From Bacteroides faecis MAJ27 (GTDB taxonomy: Bacteria > Bacteroidota > Bacteroidia > Bacteroidales > Bacteroidaceae): a stretch of DNA of 64,000 nt. This document shows positions 58,838-64,000 of the stretch, piece after piece. Made by a program: the position numbers and the translations under genes. How positions within the stretch are numbered: the first letter of the stretch is position 1; the number at the start of each line of letters is the position of its first letter. The notes under the pieces were generated by a model. That model was not told the origin of the DNA. It searched no databases and was given only the letters and a program-made list of their open reading frames with translations. The stretch spans positions 1-64,000 of the forward strand of contig NZ_FNNN01000007.1 in the NCBI RefSeq assembly GCF_900106755.1, in the 5' to 3' direction.

Positions 58838-60730
58838 ATGAAAAATATATATACAAAGTTATGCCTGTCGGCAATCGGCTGTTTAATGATGGCATCATGT
58901 GATTTTCTTGATGTGGTTCCGCAAGGTACTGCTACCGTGGATGATATCTACCGGACACAATATCAGGCTGAAGGAATGGTACTGTCTTGCTACGCGAATA
59001 TCCCTAACTATTTCCATCCCCAACAATTTCCTGATTTTACCGGAGGAAACGAAATCATAACGAGCAAAGGAGGAACAACGCGCTGGTTTCATTTCCGCAG
59101 TCTGGTTTATGGGGAAGAATCCCCAACAACGACTTATTACTCATTATGGAGCAATACAGCAAAATCTTATCCGCAGGGTGCTGTGAAGAAAGCAGTATGG
59201 GAAAGTATCCGCAATTGCTATAATGTGCTTAATAATCTGGATAGGGTATCGGACATTACCCCCGAAAACCTGAGCTGGTGGAAAGGTGAAGCGCTGTTTT
59301 TGATCGGGTATTATCATCAGATCATGCTGGAGTACTATGGACCGATAGTTATTATTGACAAGGAAATACCAATGGAAAGTTCTCCGGCCGAGATGATGAC
59401 CTCCCGTTCTCCTTATGATACATGTGTCGATTTCATTGCCAATAAATATTCGGAAGCAGCTAGATTACTTCCTGGCGTATGGGATTCAAGTAAGAGAAAC
59501 AGGGCTACCTCTTCTGCTGCCTTGGCTTTCAAGGCTCGGCTGTTGCTTTATGCCGCCTCGCCGTTAGTCAATGGGAATAGTGAGTTTTATTCCGACTTTA
59601 AAAACCCCGACGGCACTTTTCTGATTAACCAGACTTATGACCGGGAAAAGTGGAAGAGAGCGATGGATGCTGCCAAAGAGGCCATAGACCTTTGCGAAGA
59701 GAACGGTTACAAACTTTATGGAAATTCGACCAATGACTTGGAGCAAGGGAAGAAAAACTATCATGAAGCCTTTGTCGGTGATGGGATCAGTGGTAGCGGA
59801 TTTAACTGGAATGAAGTCCTGTTTGGCTTTGCTGAACAGGGAACTATTTCCTACTGTATCAAGAATATGGCTCCTCGTGTTGAATTTACAAGTTATTCGA
59901 CCAAAGGTTTTAGAGGGTCCTTATTCCCGACGTGGGATTGTGTGAGTAGGTATTATACCAAGAACGGTCTACCTTGGGCAGATGACCCCGAGACTAAGAA
60001 GCTTGATCCGTATTCCATTGCACCAGGTGATAGTACGGTACGTTTTCACAGGAATCGTGATCCGCGCTTTTATGCCTCTATTGGCTTTGATCGTGGAAAT
60101 TATGACGTGCAGGGAAAGACAATAGTGCTCAAATGCAGACGTGGTGAAATGCAGCAGAATAATGGCAATGCCAAGGATGAGTATCAAACGGACAACGGTT
60201 ATTATTGTCAGAAATGGGTGTCTAAATATGATACCTATAATAGGACTACCGATCAAATAACCTACAACCGTTGGTGCTTTCCTTATATGCGTCTGGCCGA
60301 ACTCTATCTGAGTTATGCAGAAGCGGATTTCGAATATAGCGGCACACTGAGTACTGCCAGTCTGTCCTATTTGAATAAAGTACGTGAACGTTGCGGATTA
60401 CCTACCTTTGCAGATTCATGGGCAAAAGCCGGTGGTATTCCTTCAGGAGAGAAGTTGCGCGAAATATTACATGATGAACGCTCCATTGAATTGGCTATGG
60501 AAGGCAGACGTTTCCATGATATGCGCCGTTGGAAAATTGCCCATACTGAAATGATGCGTTATCAGAAATCCTGGACATTATCCGGAAAAACCGCTGATAG
60601 TTTTTATAAACTTACGGACATGAAAGAAACCGGCGTTCGTAATTTTACCGCTCCCAAGAACTATTGGCTTGCTATTCCACAAGATCAGATAGAAGTAAAT
60701 CCCAATCTAGTGCAGAATCCGGGATACTAG
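58838..60730 (+). CDS. SusD/RagB-type surface nutrient-binding lipoprotein
   Basis: 630 residues. Lipoprotein signal with lipobox (MMASC, Cys near 21), then CDFLDVVPQGTATVDDIY, tetratricopeptide-like helices and the RagB C-terminal signature (LNKVRERCGL, ILHDERSIELAMEGRRFHDM, NYWLAIPQDQIEVNPNL). It forms the lid of the SusC transporter. Ligand unknown. Confidence 0.95.
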   Translation: MKNIYTKLCLSAIGCLMMASCDFLDVVPQGTATVDDIYRTQYQAEGMVLSCYANIPNYFHPQQFPDFTGGNEIITSKGGTTRWFHFRSLVYGEESPTTTYYSLWSNTAKSYPQGAVKKAVWESIRNCYNVLNNLDRVSDITPENLSWWKGEALFLIGYYHQIMLEYYGPIVIIDKEIPMESSPAEMMTSRSPYDTCVDFIANKYSEAARLLPGVWDSSKRNRATSSAALAFKARLLLYAASPLVNGNSEFYSDFKNPDGTFLINQTYDREKWKRAMDAAKEAIDLCEENGYKLYGNSTNDLEQGKKNYHEAFVGDGISGSGFNWNEVLFGFAEQGTISYCIKNMAPRVEFTSYSTKGFRGSLFPTWDCVSRYYTKNGLPWADDPETKKLDPYSIAPGDSTVRFHRNRDPRFYASIGFDRGNYDVQGKTIVLKCRRGEMQQNNGNAKDEYQTDNGYYCQKWVSKYDTYNRTTDQITYNRWCFPYMRLAELYLSYAEADFEYSGTLSTASLSYLNKVRERCGLPTFADSWAKAGGIPSGEKLREILHDERSIELAMEGRRFHDMRRWKIAHTEMMRYQKSWTLSGKTADSFYKLTDMKETGVRNFTAPKNYWLAIPQDQIEVNPNLVQNPGY

Positions 60731-60773
60731 AGAATCAGCTCTTATATAACTAACAATTAGAGGAAAGGACAAA

Positions 60774-61535
60774 ATGAAAAAGGTAATGTGTTTATTGGCA
60801 ATTATGTTTATGATTGCCAATACTTCGGCACAAACACGGGTGATTGCCCATCGTGGTTTCTGGAAAACCCAAGGATCAGCACAGAATAGCATTACATCTT
60901 TGTTGAAAGCGGATTCTATAGGATGTTATGGTTCGGAGTTTGATGTCTGGCTGACAAAAGATAATGGTTTGGTGGTTAGCCATGATGGGATTATTCAAGG
61001 GCATAAGGTTGAAGAGTCCACTCTGAAGGAATTAACCGGGTTATGGTTAGCGAATGGAGAATGCGTACCCTCCTTAAAAGAGCTTCTGGAAACAGCTAAG
61101 CGGAAAACATCTTTGAAGCTGGTGCTGGAGTTGAAAGCTCATAGTAAACCCGAACGGGAGATAAAAGCTGTTGAAGAGATCGTTTCGATGATAAAGAAGA
61201 TGGGACTCGAACCCCGGATGATATATATCACCTTTTCGTCTCACGCATTAAAGGAACTGATCCGTCAGGCTCCCACAAGCACTCCTGTATATTATCTGAA
61301 AGGGGACTTATCTCCACAACAACTGAAAGAATTGGGTAGTGCCGGACCGGATTATCACTTCTCTGAATTTTACCGTTATACCGATTGGATTGAAAGTTGC
61401 CATGCCTTGGGGCTAAAAGTGAATGTATGGACGGTTAATAAAAAAGAGGACATGCAATACTTTTGGGATAAAGTCGACTTTATCACTACAGATGAGCCGT
61501 TGGGACTGTTGAAAGATATAATGAAGGTCAAATAG
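60774..61535 (+). CDS. Secreted glycerophosphodiester phosphodiesterase
   Basis: 253 residues with a signal peptide (MKKVMCLLAIMFMIANTSAQ). TIM-barrel GDPD motifs: VIAHRGFW (catalytic His-Arg), EFDVWLTKDNGLVVSHDG (metal acids and second His), LVLELKAH and a late VNVWTVNKKEDM. It hydrolyses glycerophosphodiesters to glycerol 3-phosphate. It lies 43 nt after the susD-like gene and is probably in the operon, suggesting the locus targets a glycerophosphate-bearing substrate such as teichoic acid or phospholipid head groups; that link is inference. Confidence 0.88.
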   Translation: MKKVMCLLAIMFMIANTSAQTRVIAHRGFWKTQGSAQNSITSLLKADSIGCYGSEFDVWLTKDNGLVVSHDGIIQGHKVEESTLKELTGLWLANGECVPSLKELLETAKRKTSLKLVLELKAHSKPEREIKAVEEIVSMIKKMGLEPRMIYITFSSHALKELIRQAPTSTPVYYLKGDLSPQQLKELGSAGPDYHFSEFYRYTDWIESCHALGLKVNVWTVNKKEDMQYFWDKVDFITTDEPLGLLKDIMKVK

Positions 61536-61849
61536 ATATATTTTCTGAGATAATGTATAGTCCAACTGATTACCTTTAATAATCTGTTGATTATTTATGT
61601 TTTTGGAAAATGAGTTTCAAGTTTTCAAACGACTGTTCATGTTGATACAGTTGAATGCTGATTGAAAACAAAACAATAGCGGAAACAATGAATGTCAATC
61701 TTGTATAAGAAGGCAAACGTCCAAATTTATAGTTCAGCTCCATTAATCGAACTGAATAGGGGTATTTATTAAATAATATAAAATTAGCCAACTAATTCAT
61801 AGCCAAATTATTGCGAATTAGTTGGCCTTTTTGTATCTTTAGGTATTCC
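61536..61849. other. Gap between the GDPD gene and the group II intron
   Basis: It contains a terminator hairpin at 61786-61832. A 66-codon minus-strand open frame (61591-61791) has one hydrophobic segment but no recognisable family and probably is not a gene. Confidence 0.4.
61786..61832 (+). terminator. Terminator of the SusC/SusD/GDPD operon
   Basis: AGCCAACTAATTC (61786-61798) pairs with GAATTAGTTGGC (61815-61826), followed by CTTTTTG. The group II intron begins about 18 nt beyond it. Confidence 0.75.
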
Positions 61850-62404
61850 GTGCGACAAGAAGTCGTACAAGTAATTGTTCAGCACTGTGCCTGAACCTAT
61901 TGTTCTGTCAATAGTAGTCTAAAGAGGCGTGCTTTACCAGTCATGGTTTAGTGCGAAGCCCTCTTGACAATGCAGTCCTTTACAGAAATATCCAATGTAT
62001 AGGCTGTTAGGCTGACTGATATGAGTAACATATGTGAATCGCTACACCATCGTAATAAAGAAATAGCTTACGGATATTTATAAGCTATAGCCAAAAGGTG
62101 GGTAGTCAGGATAGTCTTTTGGGAATGTAAGGCTACACGGACATCATACTGGCGGTGGAGGGGCGGGCTCTAAGTCGGGCGTCAGTTACTTGTACGGAAC
62201 TTGGTAAACCCGTATTTCTCCTGTCTATGTCAGGCAGGTAAGCCAATTGCAAGAAAAGCCGAATGTGGTGCGGGTAAAGGATTGCGGAGAAAGTGAATGA
62301 TTCTGTGTAATGCGGAGGATAGAGGTTTAAACATCACCCCATGCGAAATCAGGCAGACTTCCGCAGGGTAATTCTTTGTGAAACGATTGTAGAACTTTAA
62401 TAAA
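61850..62404 (+). ncRNA. Group II intron RNA, 5' part (domains I-IV region)
   Basis: GTGCGACAAG at 61850 matches the conserved GUGYG intron start. About 550 nt of structured, gene-free sequence precede the intron-encoded protein, as normal for domain I to IV. Domains V and VI are not visible because the 3' part is lost. Confidence 0.65.
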
Positions 62405-63083
62405 ATGAAGAAACTGCAAATGAGCAAGGCAAAAGCCGAGTGTGCATCTTTAACCGTACGAAACACGACATGAAAAGATATCGATTCTTCCAAATATGAG
62501 CGTAAAGTGAGAAAACTGCAGGTCCGAATAGCAAAGGCCCACAAAGAAAAGAGGTACAACAAGGTAAAGGCCTTACGGTACCTACTTGCCACTTCCTACG
62601 AAGCCAAGGCATTGGCGATAAGGAAAGTAACTTCCAATAAAGGTAAACGTACGGCAGGGGTTGACCATATGAAGTGGGACACTGATGCCAAGAAAATAGA
62701 AGCTATATGTTTATTGAAAAGGAGAGGATATAAGGCCTTCCCGCTGAGGAAGGTCAACATAGCCAAAGCAAATGGCAAGACAAGATCTTTGGGAATACCA
62801 ACCATGAAGGACAGAGCCGTGCAGGATATATCTTATGGCTTTAGAACTTATAACTGAAAGTGAAGCGGATGCGAACTCATATGGGTTCAGAAAGTTTAGA
62901 AGTACTGCGGATGCAATAGACGCACTTCATAGATGGTTGAGTAGAGACTGTTTACCACAATGGATACTGGAAGGTGACATTAAGGGTTGTTTTGATCATA
63001 TTAATCATGAATGGCTTCTCAACAATGTGTAGATTGACAGGCTGGTATTAAGGAGATGGCTGAAAAGCGGAGTAGTATTTAAT
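62405..63083 (+). pseudogene. Group II intron reverse transcriptase/maturase, decayed
   Basis: Frame from the ATG at 62405: MKKLQMSKAKAECASLTVRN, TT, then TGA at 62471-62473 (codon 23), then KDIDSSKYERKVRKLQVRI. Relatives have Trp before K(D/E)ID, so this is again TGG to TGA. RT segments follow: KGKRTAGVDHMKW and KANGKTRSLGIPTMKDRAVQ, a frameshift near 62826, then LITESEADANSYGFRKFRST, LEGDIKGCFDHINHEWL, a TAG at 63029-63031 and IDRLVLRRWLKSGVVFN. The frame ends before the YADD box, replaced by IS-like DNA. It is not functional. Confidence 0.8.
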
Positions 63084-63152
63084 TGCAAAGTATCAATAGA
63101 TACGCTACACTTTTTCTTTTCGTTGGCAAATCTTAATCCGTATCTTCGTTGC

Positions 63153-63499
63153 ATGAAAGAAGATATACGGATGCGCCAAAAATGGCTTGAGCTATACGTC
63201 GAAACGGGTTCTGTGACAAAAACTGCCCTTCGGTGCGGGATTACCCGTTCCACGTTATACCGTTGGATAAATTGCGAGAAAGAACAAGGCAAGTCGGAAT
63301 TGTCCGATAAGTCTAAACGTTCATCAAGACTTGCCAATATGAAGATAACACCTGAAATTGAAACCATTATCCTTAATCTGTGCGTGAGACAAGAAGATGG
63401 GGAGCGCAACGGATTGCCAACTATCTGCTTAGGAAGAGAATAAAGCTCTCAGGCATGACGGTGTGGCGTGTGTTGAAAAGCATCAGGTCAAAGCTGTTG
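63153..63499 (+). pseudogene. IS481/IS3-like transposase N-terminal fragment
   Basis: From the ATG at 63153: MKEDIRMRQKWLELYVETGS, then TKTALRCGITRSTLYRWI, a helix-turn-helix. After a +1 frameshift near 63400 it continues RRWGAQRIANYLLRKRIKLS and GMTVWRVLKSI, then stops. The catalytic DDE domain is absent. Confidence 0.65.
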
Positions 63500-63611
63500 T
63501 GAAACGTTGCGAGAAATTTATTTCTTCTTCCAGCCGATTTTTTCCATCGGCAACATCCGGATAACCATATACCCCCGCCGTTGTTCATAGCGGCAGGAAA
63601 AACATGCCTGA

Positions 63612-64000
63612 CGGCGATACGTGACGCACGGCACTCAAACCCTCTATTCCAACGTGAAACTGACCGCAGAGAGGGATGCCGCCACGGGCGACCTCGTGTG
63701 GAAGTCCAAGGACAACACGACACTTGTGGGGGGATTGTCGGATGAGCACTACTACCTCTACTATCCCTACTAAACGGATATGAGTGGAAAGACTGCCACT
63801 CCCACAGGCTCAGCCTTGACCGACACGGAATTCTTCGCCCCGTTGGTTTCCGCTTGGCAGCCTCAGGACGACCAAAGTACTCATGCGGCATATACCGCCT
63901 CCGACTTGATGACTGCCGAAGGCTCCGCAACGACAGGGGAAGACAACACCCTCCACCTCTCTTTCACCATGAACCATCGTATGGCATTGGCCGTCATCGA
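63612..64000 (+). pseudogene. Fimbrillin-like surface protein fragment, truncated
   Basis: An open reading from 63612 gives YVTHGTQTLYSNVKLTAERD, then EHYYLYYPY, a TAA at 63771-63773 (probably from CAA), and TDMSGKTATPTGSALTDTEF, AFTMN-like LHLSFTMNHRMALAVI to the window edge. This matches the N-terminal domain of FimA/Mfa-type fimbrillins of Bacteroidales (YYPY, HRMAL). Signal and lipobox are missing upstream, so it is a fragment. Confidence 0.6.

Noticed and set aside
61591..61791. 66-codon minus-strand open frame after the GDPD gene
   Set aside because: It has one hydrophobic stretch but no family signal, and overlaps the operon terminator region.
63421..63930. Minus-strand open frame of 169 codons
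   Set aside because: It lies antisense to the IS481-like and fimbrillin-like fragments, with low-complexity Arg/Ser-rich content.

Overview
The window looks like a gut Bacteroidales chromosome (Bacteroides/Phocaeicola type). The evidence is a SusC/SusD pair with a hybrid two-component sensor, TAnnTTTG-type -7 promoter boxes, a RteA/RteB/RteC regulatory set, IS1380-family and group II intron DNA, and few Shine-Dalgarno sequences. TGA is an ordinary stop codon in the cellular genes, so the genetic code is standard.

Layout. (1) 0.1-6.1 kb, minus strand: a B12-dependent methyltransferase fusion, a GH31 alpha-xylosidase-like enzyme and a secreted parallel beta-helix protein. (2) About 6.2-45.6 kb: an integrative element. 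It holds a tyrosine integrase, two excisionase-like HTH proteins, a DnaG-type primase, an M23 peptidase, a DUF3945-type protein, an array of related unknown proteins, topoisomerase III, a Dam-type methylase, mobC/mobB/mobA, and rteC/rteB/rteA. No tra (mating-pore) genes are present, so the element looks mobilizable rather than self-transmissible. Downstream of rteA is a cargo block on the minus strand (33.4-45.2 kb). It encodes glycogen phosphorylase, 6-phosphofructokinase, class I aldolase, phosphoglycerate mutase, methylglyoxal synthase, Hsp20, an ECF sigma factor, a KefB-like antiporter, MarC, a ferritin and a ferritin relative without the metal site. (3) 45.7-48.9 kb: an ISL3-like transposase remnant split by a 2.87-kb IS1380-type element that carries an AraC-type regulator between duplicated right ends. 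(4) 49.2-61.5 kb: a polysaccharide-utilization-like locus with a six-hairpin-type protein, a hybrid sensor, SusC, SusD and a glycerophosphodiester phosphodiesterase. (5) 61.8-64.0 kb: decayed mobile DNA with a group II intron, an IS481-like fragment and a fimbrillin-like fragment.

Three observations stand out. First, the mobility and DNA-processing genes (excisionase-like HTH, dam, primase, peptidase, topoisomerase III, mobA, mobB, mobC, the group II intron protein and the ISL3 remnant) carry in-frame TGA codons exactly where tryptophan is expected. I count 13. The integrase, rteA/B/C, the unknown array and the cargo are uninterrupted. Second, the Dam methylase is split into two pieces 15 kb apart in opposite orientation, joined by a 12-bp inverted repeat. 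Flipping 9008-24076 restores a full-length dam and brings topoisomerase III next to the HTH genes. Third, runs of a TGAC-led unit with a 10-bp period lie upstream of three divergent operons of the element (8731, 10871 and 28606), with related copies near the left end (6221-6346). This looks like one element-wide control or recombination-architecture site.

Element boundaries were not resolved to the base. All functional calls are from reading the sequence, without database searches.
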